Origin: Caprella mutica
Taxonomy: Eukaryota > Arthropoda > Malacostraca > Amphipoda > Caprellidae
Direction: 5' to 3'
Length of the DNA: 64,000 bases
Assembly (NCBI GenBank): GCA_947561585.1
Contig: CANNZV010001863.1
Location: 61,588-125,587, forward strand
The translations under genes and the position numbers were made by a program. The notes under the pieces were generated by a model. The model saw nothing but the letters and a program-made list of their open reading frames with translations. It ran no database searches and had not been told where the DNA came from. This document shows, piece by piece, positions 12,508-22,351 of this stretch; position 1 is the first letter of the stretch, and each line of letters opens with the position of its first letter.

Positions 12508-13980
12508 GTATATTTACCGTGTGAAGTGGTACTTAATACGATGACAAAATAGTTGAAGTATTCCATGAAGCAAAACAAAGATAATGCCAAATATAATGCC
12601 ACAAATTATTGAAGCATATTAATGAATTTAATAAGTCTGTTGAATTCCACCACCTTTTATTCATTTATACTTCCAAATCCAGAAGTTGATTTTTCTCTCC
12701 ATTAATTACAAAAAATATTCATTCATATTGTAATAATATATTTCCAGACCACTGTATAGTGTATAAACCAACAATGAGAATTCTTTTTGTTTGAGTATAA
12801 TTAGCCTTTAGTGGCATAATTCAGTGAGGCAGAGGTTTGAATAAACCCTCAGAAAATCACTGTCAGTGTCCACACTGTGATGACAATTCACAGGAGAATC
12901 CAATAAGGCTTCAGAAAGAGAGTGAAATGAACATCAATTGAAAAAGATTCTGATTTCAAAAATTGAGTTGGCACTACCGTCAGTTGATTGAACGGAACGG
13001 AATGGCAAGAAACTTCGGATATAACGAGGATATTTTCTATGGTATTGATGAAAATAAACTAGCGTGATTGTAGTAGATTACTTGTAGACAATAATTGCTA
13101 AATTTAATATTTGATACAGATTAAATCTTGATCTTTTAAAAGAATAGTTAGTTTCTTTATTGAAATTAATAACAATATATTAAAATCTCAGATATTGAAT
13201 TTCCCAGTTGCCCGATATCAGAAGATAAAAATTTTTTTTTGGGGGGTATGTTCATTGTTCAATTCTTTCTGTTCCAATATATAAATGTTAGACACCACTA
13301 TAAGTACAAGAAATACAGAACTATATATTAGTATATAATTATAGTAAAATATTTTCATTCCCTATTAAAATTATTGTTGTGGTTCCATGCTTACTATTGA
13401 ACACATTTGCAAGAACTCATTAAAATCCTAAATATAACCCGAATCAGCCATTTCTCTAGAATCAGAAAACCTTAAGCAAGGGCAATGGGTATGGATTATA
13501 AGACGTGTTGAAACTCGTATGTACACGTAAGGCAGAAACAAAAAAAAAATTCTCTCATAAAAATTTTCATTAGTAGTTGCATATGTTTGAACAAGATCTG
13601 AAGTGACTCTCTTGTTTAACTTTAATATATGTCTTATACTTTGATTTTTTCAGTATTTAAATTCATATTATCTGTACCATATATGGCTCACTCGGCTAAT
13701 ATGAATTCTATTTGTCTCAGTACACATTTTTTGTAGAAAATCGTTTCGGTTTTCTATGTCTCCTCATTCTGATATTATTTTTTCTTGCATTAGAAATATT
13801 TTTCAAACTATAGGTAATATATTTTTGAATATAATGCAATTCTAATTAAAATATTGTTAACTCACGCTATATCTTGAATCTTTTTTTTTTTTTTTTTTTT
13901 GTTATTTTACATAACAAGTTCAAATTTTTTTTATGATGAATCAAGAATGATGTGTAATGTATTTTTTGTAATTTTTGATT
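12508..13980. other. No gene or element recognised; long poly-T run
   Basis: AT-rich sequence with a T9-G6 run near 13232-13247 and a T run of about 22 near 13881-13902. No protein-like frame or terminal repeats. Confidence 0.45.
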
Positions 13981-14379
13981 TACCCAGGTCACAAAAAAAT
14001 ATCCCCAGGATATTCCGGGGAAATTCCCTAGGATTATTCCCTCGATATCTCCAGCGTTATCGAGGGGATGCCTTATTTTGACGTTTTTGCGATATGGGGA
14101 TATCCCCAAATAATTCGAGGGAATAATGATGAGATTTAAATACACTATCCCTGGAATATTCTCTCGATTACAATAGAAGGGCAAGGAAAACCGAAAATAT
14201 TATTCCCTCGATAACAAGCGAATAAAATTGTGATAGTGAGGGGATAGTTCCTCAGTATCGAGGGGATCGAATGGGAATATTCCCTGGATGTCTTGAATAG
14301 AGGAAGGATATAAAAATAAGAATACATAAATTAATATTTCCCAGCATATACTGCATTTGTACGTGTTTGTTTGACTTTA

Positions 14380-14600
14380 CATGAATTAGTTGAATGAAAC
14401 AAATTGTTATATACAAACTTAATGGAAAGAAATGGAGAAAGAAAAGAAGTGATGTTTCCGAGTCTCGAACCAGCACTTTACTAACTTCTGCTTGCGACGC
14501 TATCAACTCGACCATCCTGGACACAGTAGAAGTAGGATTTTTAATGAACTTTATGCAATTTGATAACTCAAGTTTATCTTTAAGTTTTCATCGATTAATA
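14380..14600 (-). repeat. tRNA-like dispersed repeat (SINE-like), copy 1
   Basis: Read on minus, about 14521-14457 contains TGGTCGAGTTG, an exact fit to the pol III A box (TRGYNNARNNG). About 32 nt later comes GGTTCGAGACT, one mismatch from the B box (GGTTCRANNCC). Weak acceptor-like pairing (TCC with GGA) surrounds it, but there is no canonical anticodon arm, so it is not a tRNA gene. The whole segment, including CACTTCTTTTCTTTCTCC beyond it and CTACTTCTACTGTG before it, is related to 36880-37070, so this is a dispersed tRNA-derived repeat. Confidence 0.55.
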
Positions 14601-14665
14601 TAGTTTCATATTTCATAGATTTTTTTCTTTTATAATCGTTTCTTTTATAATTTTTAGAAGATCAA

Positions 14666-15415
14666 CTATTTTTCACTAATTCCTTGAATATTCCCTTGAT
14701 ATTGTTAGGGAATCCAACTAACTTTTAGTAATTCCTGGAATATTCCTTCGATATCCTTAGGGGATCAACAAATTTCCAGTAATTCTTGGAATAATCCTTC
14801 GATAACGATGGGGAATCAAATATTTTTCACTAATTCCTGGAATATTCTCTCGATATCGGAAAGGGATCAACTAGTTTTCATTAATTCCTGGAATATTCCC
14901 TTGATATCATTAGGGGATCAACTAATTTTCACTTATTCCTGGAATATTTCCTCGATATTTTAGTGAGTGAAGTAATTTTCACTAGTCCTTGGAATTTTCC
15001 CTCGATATCGATTGGGATCACCTAATTATCACTGATTCCTGGGATATTCTCTCGATATCGTTAGGGGTTCAACTAATTTCACCAATTCCTGGAATATTCC
15101 CTCGATATCGATAGGAATCAACTAATTTTCACTGATTCCTGGAATATTCCCTCGATATTGATAGGGATCAACTAATTTTCACCATTTCCTGGAATATTCC
15201 CTCGATAACGATAGGGATCAACTAATTTTCACTAATTCCTGGAATATTCCCTCGATTTCGTTAGGGGATCAACTAATTTTTACTAATTCCTGGAATAGTC
15301 TTTCGATATCTTAAGGGGATCAACTAATTTTCACTAATCCCCGGAATATTCCCTCGATATCTTGAGGGAATCAACTCTTTTTCACTAATCCCTGCAATAT
15401 TCCCTCGATATCATT
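14666..15415. repeat. 50 bp minisatellite, about 15 copies
   Basis: The unit is GGGATCAACTAATTTTCACT, then AATTCCTGGAATATTCC, then CTCGATATCGTTA. I count about fifteen consecutive units of 49-53 bp, the central ones most alike. Each unit carries an imperfect palindrome around GGAATATTCC and a GATATC core. The array forms half of the element at 13983-15488. Confidence 0.85.
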
Positions 15416-15490
15416 TTACGATAGCGGATAATGAGGGAATATATAAATATCGAAGGAATATTCCGAGAATATCTCCATGTTACATGGGTA

Positions 15491-17040
15491 CACTAACCTA
15501 AACTGAACGTATGATGGAACTGTTTTTTTTTGATAAAAAATCTTAGTGTACATGCATCTCCCGCTTTAATTACAAATTCAAGACTCAGTTTAGTTACCAA
15601 ACGGTAACTAAAGTGAAGAAGAGTAATAAGAGATAAATAATTGTCACTCATTGATTGCACTTGTTGAGTTACAGTACTATATAAGCATATCAATAATAAT
15701 ATACAGTCTTTCTGTGTTTGTGTCATGGATACCAATTGAAATAAAAGTTAAATTATAATTATCATATAAACATTTTTACGTATTCGAAATATGGAACATG
15801 TTGACTTTATGAACCAATTGCTTCTTATTGGTTTCTAATAACCAAATCTGAATTATAATTTTGAAGTTTTTTTTAGTTACCGTGAAATGATCACAAAAAT
15901 TGTCTCCGTTTTCTTATTTCGACACATGACTCAAAATAGGTACCACTTTTATTGAAGCGAGGTGTACTTAAAGCAAGGCATGCCTGTACGACATTTACAG
16001 TCGATTCTTTTCCAGCATTACAATTTTTTATTAGGATGTGCCAAATGGTACATATATGGCACATTGTGTTCTAACAATGCTATTGCAGGTATATGTAAAC
16101 TGATGCGCTTTATGTAGTGTCAACATCAGAATTGCTTAGTATCACATGAAAAATTTTATCAGATAGTAATGGGATAAAACATAACTTGCATAATATCTCA
16201 TGATTCTAATCATTTAAGCAATATCCTGCTTCAATTCTTACTTCCAACAATCCATCTTTCAAATGTCTCTTTCTTTCTGAATTTTGATCTCTCATTAAAT
16301 ACATCAAACTGATGTTCCTCTCATATTGAAGGAACTGTCTTATCGCATTGATCTCCAAGAAGAATTTTTCGAACTGACTTAACAGAGAATCTCAATAATC
16401 TCAAGTTACCAGAAATGAAGTCATTAAAATTTGATTTTGGGCTGAAATCTGAGTTCAAGAAAGGCAGGACATGCGATTTTGTCTTTGCATATATGTTTTC
16501 ATTTAATATTGTTAATGTTTGTTGTATGCAAGTATTTAATAACAAAATGACTCTACACAAAAATTAAATGTTTCCGCAGACTGGGCTGAGAAAATTTAAT
16601 AAATTTGGAAGACTACTTTAGAAATCATGCTCTTGTTTTTGTGTATTACTAAATCTATATTTTCACTCTAAATGAATAAGCTTGTATAGCTATTTTTTCT
16701 GATCCTATTATGCAGATCTTCCACGTACTTCCATGTAACATGTTCATCCAATTTATTGTGACCTAGACAAAAAAATGAAAATCTGTTAAAGTTCCGTCGG
16801 AATATTAGCTCCACCATTTCGCAGTATCGAATATTGGGAGAATGCTCGTTGAGGTAAAAATCAGGATGCAAATAGTGGTCAGGAGGAAAAGAAATGATGG
16901 GAGACATTTGAAAATTGCATATCATTAATCATGAAATATAGGGAGCGGAAATCTTTCTTGCAGTTCCAGTAATTTATGTAGACAATCTGTCCAGAGATAC
17001 TTTATGAGGTTATTTCTAGAATAGAGGTATTTATAATACT
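15491..17040. other. Unassigned sequence with short frames
   Basis: Several minus-strand frames of 79-90 codons occur (15493-15735, 16321-16560, 16668-16925). The last has mixed, protein-like composition around DEHVTWKYVEDLHNR, but I cannot place it in a family and it lacks supporting context. No inverted or tandem repeats noticed. Confidence 0.35.
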
Positions 17041-17044
17041 GTAA

Positions 17045-17310
17045 GTTGAAATACATAGTTACATGGAATACTCGAGGTATGAAACAATAGATTACTTGAA
17101 TTATAATATTTGAGGTATGAAACAATATACAGCTACTTATGATATTTGAGATAAGAAACAGTATATAGCTACTTGAAAAATTTGTAGTAAGAAACAATAT
17201 ACAGCTGTAATATGAAATCAGACATATTTGAATGATAAAATATACAGCAATAACAGGAAATCAGACAATTGACATATTTGAATGATAAAATACATGTTTA
17301 CTATTCTGAA
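17045..17310. repeat. Tandem repeat, about 45 bp
   Basis: AAGAAACAATATACAGCTAC-like units with TTGAGGTATG spacers recur about four times (17080-17210). Two copies of GACATATTTGAATGATAAAA follow. Confidence 0.65.
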
Positions 17311-17849
17311 AGTACTGTTAGTTTATTTTATAATATATTCTGCTATTTGCTTCCTGATTCATAGTCTAGCTTCGCTCAAGGTTCGAGCAGAACCGAGTCG
17401 TGCGGAGCAATTGCATTCGCGCTAATATATTCAATTATCATATACAATAATATATTATTATATACATATAGAATATTTTATTGATATTAACATTATTTAA
17501 TATCTCTAAAACTGAAACTAAATATTGATTTTGATGGGGATTTTTATTCAATGAAAGTTTTTTATCGACTACTTTACTATTTTCCTGTTTAGTCACGAAA
17601 TGATTGGTAAATGAAACCAATATTTGGAAGTTGGAAGAGCTAGGATATATGTTTTTACATACTTAACAGTTTGATAAATATTTAAACATATTCTCTTTAA
17701 AATAGATGCAGTTCTTTGCTGGAATATCGTGTTATATATGTACAGTAGCGGACAAAATATAAGGGTAGACAAAAACAAGTTATCAAAATCTATAATTTCA
17801 TAAAAAGTACATAACACACATTATTTAAATTTTGCACGAATATTCATAC

Positions 17850-18115
17850 TGAACTCATATGTATGCATATGAAATTTCAAAGCATTTGGGCAAATATTCT
17901 AGGAAAAGTTCCATATTTACTTCCAACACTAAATTTTGCTCTGGTCGAAAGTTAAGGGTAGCCATCATAAACCTTGAAATATTCGCGGATATTGGCAATT
18001 AACTCAATAATTTGTGAATATTTCCTTGCTATATCACTTAAATACATCTTCATTCACAAAATTCTAATAATTTTGCACAATATGAAGGAGTTATCCATCT
18101 TCTATTCATCCTCAA
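17850..18115 (+). repeat. Left inverted repeat of the Tc1-like relic
   Basis: Inverted partner of about 29150-29420, with roughly four in five bases agreeing by eye. Now separated from its partner by 11 kb of inserted DNA. Confidence 0.85.
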
Positions 18116-18508
18116 TAAATGTCCACAAGTTTCCCCTCTGATACAGTCTCTAATTGTCGTTGCAAGAGATTTCTATTGCCACATGAAGGTCCAAAACGAT
18201 TGTGCAACATATTGTGGCTCAACATAAGCAGTATGGAGTTGTTGATTCCAAACCGAAGAATGGTAGACTTCCCAAAGCATTGCGGAGAGAAGATCATGCA
18301 AATCTTCAAAGTAGCTTGCAAGGTAGTTTCAACACTTCTGGTCAAATTTTTCCTGAGATAGATGTCATGTCTGGTGGTACGGTGTCCCAGTCTACTTTTT
18401 CGCTTCGACTTCAACAAGTTGGTTTGCAATTATTTGTCCCTGCATCGAAGGTTTCAATCTCAAAAAAGAAACGGAATGTGATACTTGTGTTTTGTCATGA
18501 CTCATGAG
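18116..18508 (+). pseudogene. Tc1-like transposase relic, N-terminal part
   Basis: The frame 18202-18507 reads GVVDSKPKNGRLPKALRRED, then EIDVMSGGTVSQSTFSLRL, then VPASKVSISKKKR. This matches the layout of the paired helix-turn-helix DNA-binding region of Tc1 transposases: a GRP(K)-like hook followed by a TVS.ST..RRL second helix-turn-helix. Upstream sequence from 18116 looks coding but is shifted in frame and damaged. The piece stops at the TA (18509-18510) where the pogo-like element entered; the next codons resume at 19842. Confidence 0.8.
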
Positions 18509-18510
18509 TA

Positions 18511-19841
18511 GGGGAGGGTGGTCATCAATGGGACAAAAAACATAGAAAGATTGATATTTCATTTACTATGGGCATAATATGAAAAATAAAAAATCCATGT
18601 GTAATATAGATATTCCTTTATAAAATGAAACCAACTCGAATGCTATCACATATTCTGTTGACTAGAAAAAAATTAAATAAAAAAAAAAAAAATTGTCCCA
18701 TTGTTTAACAGCGCTGGTGAACAATGGGACATGCCCTGGTGAACGATGGTACAGTTTATCAAACTTGTATATTGTTGAGGTTTTGGTAAAATTTCAAGTT
18801 CGAATTATCTCTTTATGTTGTCCCACACTTATTTAGTTCATATAATATCAGTTTAATGTCCTCTAACTTCACCGAAGCCATGTCAGGAACATTTGGAAAA
18901 TTAAGCTCATTGCACTTGAATTTTCGCCTAACATCAATATTTCATATTTATCTTTTTCATGCTTTTGGCCAACAGAATACGTTTTAGCAGTCGCCTCAAA
19001 TTCTACTGTGCATAAATCTTCATTTTCAAAATTTTCGGTGGAGATTTGAGTTCTTCAGACGAATGGATCAGTTAGATTAAGAGTTATATACCAGACCAAG
19101 AACAATAGTTCACAGGCCATCTACGTTAGATGCTTTATGAAGTGATTTCGAAGGCCTTATCCTTAGTGGCACCAGCAAAAAGTTCTTCTTTCTCTGGTGT
19201 ATCCGTTGCAATCATGCTGCGTCTTTTTCTTTCATTAGTGAAATTTGTTCTCTATGCAGTGCTTTGTGATGACCTCAGATTGCTAAAGCCCTTGAACATG
19301 ATCGAAAGTCCCGCTTCAGCTGGAAGCTCTGTTTCTACAAGAAGCCCTGAAGCTACAGTTCACGTTATTGTATCAAAAAAATAGATATATTGATTCATAT
19401 GGAGTAACTAGAATGTTTGGTTGACAATAAAGCACTGTCCCATTGTTAACCAAATTTTCTGTCCCAATGATCACCATGACGCCATTTTGAAAACATATGG
19501 GTATAGCGGCTCAACTACAAAAGTATAAAGGCAATCCTTTCAAATGATCATATTTTAGATATTACTTAATATCATGTAAAAATGCCGTAAGCATTGTATG
19601 TTAAATTTACAGATTTATAACAATTGAAACAAAGTACGAAATATTTAGTTTTATCACCCCTAAAACACGTTTTCGCTTTTACACAGGGCTTACTGCACCC
19701 CAACCGCTGAACGCAATGCGAGTGAATGCACTGAAGTATGCCTAATTTACCACTAAGATTTGGTTAAAAATTACCCTCAAATAAAAAAGTTATTCAGCAT
19801 GTCCCATTGTTCCCGGTGTCCCATTGATGACCACCCTCCCC
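18511..19841. mobile_element. pogo-like non-autonomous element, perfect 25 bp TIR
   Basis: The left end GGGGAGGGTGGTCATCAATG continues GGACA, and the inverted right end is identical over 25 bp. TA duplications are at 18509-18510 and 19842-19843. Subterminal repeats of ACAATGGGACA / TGTCCCATTG occur at both sides (18695-18755, 19435-19475, 19798-19825). A transposase fragment on minus (about 19130-19384) places it near pogo/Tigger. It lies inside the Tc1-like transposase frame, so it is younger than the Tc1 copy. Confidence 0.85.
19130..19384 (-). pseudogene. pogo/Tigger-like transposase C-terminal relic
   Basis: On minus, one frame reads LVETELPAEAGLSIMFKGF, then KRRSMIATDTPEKEELF, then ends. 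A basic stretch followed by TDTPEKEEL is typical of the C-terminal tail of insect pogo/Tigger (CENP-B-like) transposases. At least one internal stop interrupts it and no DDE core is present. The plus-strand frame over the same bases (84 codons) is its shadow. Class assignment rests on this short motif plus TA duplication, so confidence is moderate. Confidence 0.5.
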
Positions 19842-19884
19842 TATGTCGTTTGGTCGATTGACCAGTGGTCGAAAGTACATTTTA
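19842..19884 (+). pseudogene. Tc1-like transposase relic, middle sliver
   Basis: Forty-three bases between two insertions read VVWSIDQWSKVHF. This corresponds to the W..EQW.KVLF segment just before the first catalytic Asp of Tc1 transposases. The frame continues at 28702 with SDDGIKIEVFSS, the equivalent of the (T/S)DES..EVF block. That shows the CACT-ended element entered exactly here at a TA. Confidence 0.8.
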
Positions 19885-21116
19885 CACTGAGAGAAATAAT
19901 TTTTGGTCATCAAACAACACACTGTAGTTTACCTTATTGTGGGTTGATTATACGCTAAAATAGGTAATTCTTGTTATGTGCTAGGTGTAGATGATGTGGT
20001 TTAATTCTCTAGTCAGTATAAACTCACAAAATGTACGTAAGATTTTATATTTCTGTGGTTAGCAATACGCATCATCTATGTCAGTTCACCTTACCTACGA
20101 TACAAATCAAAATTAAACTTGCATGTGGGTAAATTATTTTCCTTTGTCACTATATATAACCGTCGTCTATATGTAGTTAGAGTATTACTATGAAATTATT
20201 AATCACATGTATGTAAATTTAATGTAAATCAGGCGGGAAACTGGAGTGGCGCGTCAGTTTCAGTGAAATATCAAAGAAGGTAGGTGTGTAATTTGGTAGT
20301 AACCTTAATTTAATTTCAGCTATGTCCAGTGCTTAAATTTATAGAAATAGCTTTATATATCAGAACATAAAATAGGCTAGAATAGTTTTCTGTGATCAAT
20401 TCATTCTGAAAAATAGATAATCAGCCTACCTATTTATAATTGGAAAAGGTCCAAGGCAGAATCTCCAATACATTGCAGCATAGCCTTTAGACAGCTGACT
20501 ATAATCTTTAGTTTGCTCTAGCCTCTACTTCTAGGGTGCTTGTATGTAATATAATCCTAATTACAATATACTATATTGGTGTAAATTTTTTGAAGTCTCT
20601 GTCAGACTGTCTGCCACAGTGTCACTCTTAATTTCTGACTCTCTGCCCTGGCCAGATTGCAGAAACTGGTAAGGTGCTTTCCAAGAAATCCTCTATGTTT
20701 CCTTCTCTTCTAAGAAAAATACATGTATATAAGAGAAGAAATCAATAACTGTTTGCACAGATAATGTTAAAATACAGATTGATGCCAAAGTAAAATTATG
20801 TGGTCCATGAACTCTCCAATTTTTTCACCAGTTCTCCCAGATTGTATTTGATGGTAAACTTGTTTGTTTTTTCTTTTCTCATAAATTAATATTCTTTATA
20901 TATCACTACTTTGCCTCTAATATTGTGAGTGAAAATTGCTAAATCAATAATATTAGTCAGTTATCTAGTGCATGGAAGACTAGCCAATTGACTTAATTTG
21001 TTTGCTGGCTTTTTCAATATTTTTTTTATAAAGTAAGAGTACCTAGTTCTGTGCACCACTTTAAAGATTACACTAGAATTACTTACCTTTGAAGTGTAAT
21101 CTTAATTCTGGAGTTG

Positions 21117-21232
21117 TCGTCGACAAACCGTGCTTTGATCTTCAAACGCTCAATTGGATCGCCCGATGTTTCTGATAAGAAAAAGAACACAGGTGAACAG
21201 GTGAATCTCTGTGTATGCTACTTCAGTAATCT
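21117..21232 (+). repeat. DIRS inverted repeat (3' side of element)
   Basis: Identical over 116 bp to the reverse complement of 26034-26149. Starts TCGTCGACAAACCGTGC, ends CTTCAGTAATCT. Confidence 0.95.
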
Positions 21233-21279
21233 GAGGGTCTAGAGTTTGATTTGGGAGGTGGGAAGGGAATTAAACTAAT

Positions 21280-21380
21280 GGTTTGTCGACGACAACTCCA
21301 GAATTAAGATTACACTTCAAAGGTAAGTAATTCTAGTGTAATCTTTAAATTCTGTAGCTATCTCGTCGACAAACCGTGCT
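21280..21380 (+). repeat. DIRS internal complementary region
   Basis: 21280-21349 is the exact reverse complement of the left outer end (21060-21129). 21348-21380 is the exact reverse complement of the right outer end (26132-26164). The two halves overlap by two bases, AA (TT on the other strand). In the accepted DIRS model this region templates completion of both ends and circularisation before recombinase-mediated integration. Confidence 0.95.
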
Positions 21381-21523
21381 CGATTCCAGAGATAGAAATC
21401 AAACTCTGTTAACATTGCTACATATTAATGTAAGATTTAAAAAAATAAATTAATAACATCCTAAAAGGGGAGAAATATCCTAACTAGCTATAGAAAATAT
21501 CCACTTTTAAGAAGTTGATATTC

Positions 21524-22351
21524 TTACCCTCTACTAAAGTGATCTAAGATTATTTTGCCCACAGGAGAGTCATTTTCAGGTGCCAGATAGTGTTTCCTGA
21601 ATGTCTCAGTATTTGTCCATGATCCGGCAGACACAATCTGGTTTATGTTAGCACCATGTTGATAGGCATTTGACAAGGAAGCACCTCTAAACGAGTGCCC
21701 AGTAAACTGATCAGTATCAATGCCTGCCATCTTTAATGTGGTTTTCAACCAACGAGCTAAAGTCTGCCGGGTTACTGCTCTCTTAGTAGCCCACGATAAG
21801 AAGAGCTGGGTTGGTTTAGGCTTTCCCTCTTTCACAGACTTTGCTCTTATACCCAATGTGCGATTCATATAATTTAAGACATAGTCACACACATTGAGAG
21901 AGGGAATATCACACGAATGACAATTTATGACTTTAGGCTTTAGCACTCTTTTAGTAGTCTTAAGTCTGTTAAATATGACAAATTGTAAGCACTCTTCTGC
22001 AAAAGTAGTCTTCTCGATATCCATCAGGTGGATAGTCTGCCCTCTGTCTGAGGACGTAAGTGCTACTAAGGCAAGAGTCTTCAAAGTCAGGGACTTGAGA
22101 GAAAGATCAGAGGGAGGATGCAATTCAGAGAGATAATTTAGCAGGCTCTTTACAGGCCAATAGGTAAAATATTTTGATTTCAATGGTCTTTCCTTATAGA
22201 AGAATCTGAACAACCTTGCAATGGTTTCATCATCTTTAATTTTTAAATCATAACTCAAAAAGAAACTTAAAGCACTCCGTGCACAATTTAAAGAGCTACT
22301 ACTAGCTCCATTCTTATATAAATTTAACAAAAATTCACAAATTAAATTCAC
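21524..22351 (-). CDS. DIRS tyrosine recombinase (integrase)
   Basis: This protein of at least 275 residues is the integrase that inserts the circular DIRS cDNA in the nucleus. Visible catalytic residues of the tyrosine recombinase family are Arg103 (SSDRGQTIHL), His219 and Arg222 (GHSFRGASLS), Trp245 (SAGSW) in the second histidine position, and nucleophile Tyr255 (FRKHYLAP). The region 15-60 (NCARSALSFFLSYDLK) fits the helical core-binding domain. The first Met codon position given is a GTG. The frame stays open further upstream (KEKGINSIIT), overlapping the RT frame by more than 4 bp, so the true start or frame-shift point lies upstream. It is the last gene of the element, followed by the internal complementary region. 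All key residues are present, so the enzyme looks functional. Confidence 0.93.
   Translation of the reverse strand: MNLICEFLLNLYKNGASSSSLNCARSALSFFLSYDLKIKDDETIARLFRFFYKERPLKSKYFTYWPVKSLLNYLSELHPPSDLSLKSLTLKTLALVALTSSDRGQTIHLMDIEKTTFAEECLQFVIFNRLKTTKRVLKPKVINCHSCDIPSLNVCDYVLNYMNRTLGIRAKSVKEGKPKPTQLFLSWATKRAVTRQTLARWLKTTLKMAGIDTDQFTGHSFRGASLSNAYQHGANINQIVSAGSWTNTETFRKHYLAPENDSPVGKIILDHFSRG

Larger units (their letters stand above)
13983..15488. mobile_element. Minisatellite-bearing element, TA-flanked, CCCAGGTCACA end
   Basis: The left terminus CCCAGGTCACA and the inverted right terminus CCCATGTAACA match at 9 of 11 positions, with TA on both sides (13981-13982, 15489-15490). Just inside, AATATCCCCAGGATATTCC pairs with GGAATATTCCGAGAATAT on the right. 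The interior carries ATTCCCTCGAT motifs in both orientations, a long 50 bp tandem array (14666-15415) and a tRNA-like repeat (14380-14600). No protein is encoded. The CCCAG terminus recalls the ends of the other minisatellite units here (8078-9016, 31127, 38460). Confidence 0.6.

Noticed and set aside
14453..14525. A genuine tRNA gene on minus
   Set aside because: A and B boxes are present but the anticodon arm and acceptor stem do not pair properly, and a related sequence occurs elsewhere.
16668..16925. Possible P-element or THAP transposase fragment (HVTWKYVEDLHNR)
   Set aside because: Only a few residues resemble the W-x-x-(I/V)-x-x-L block; no other motif or terminal repeat supports it.
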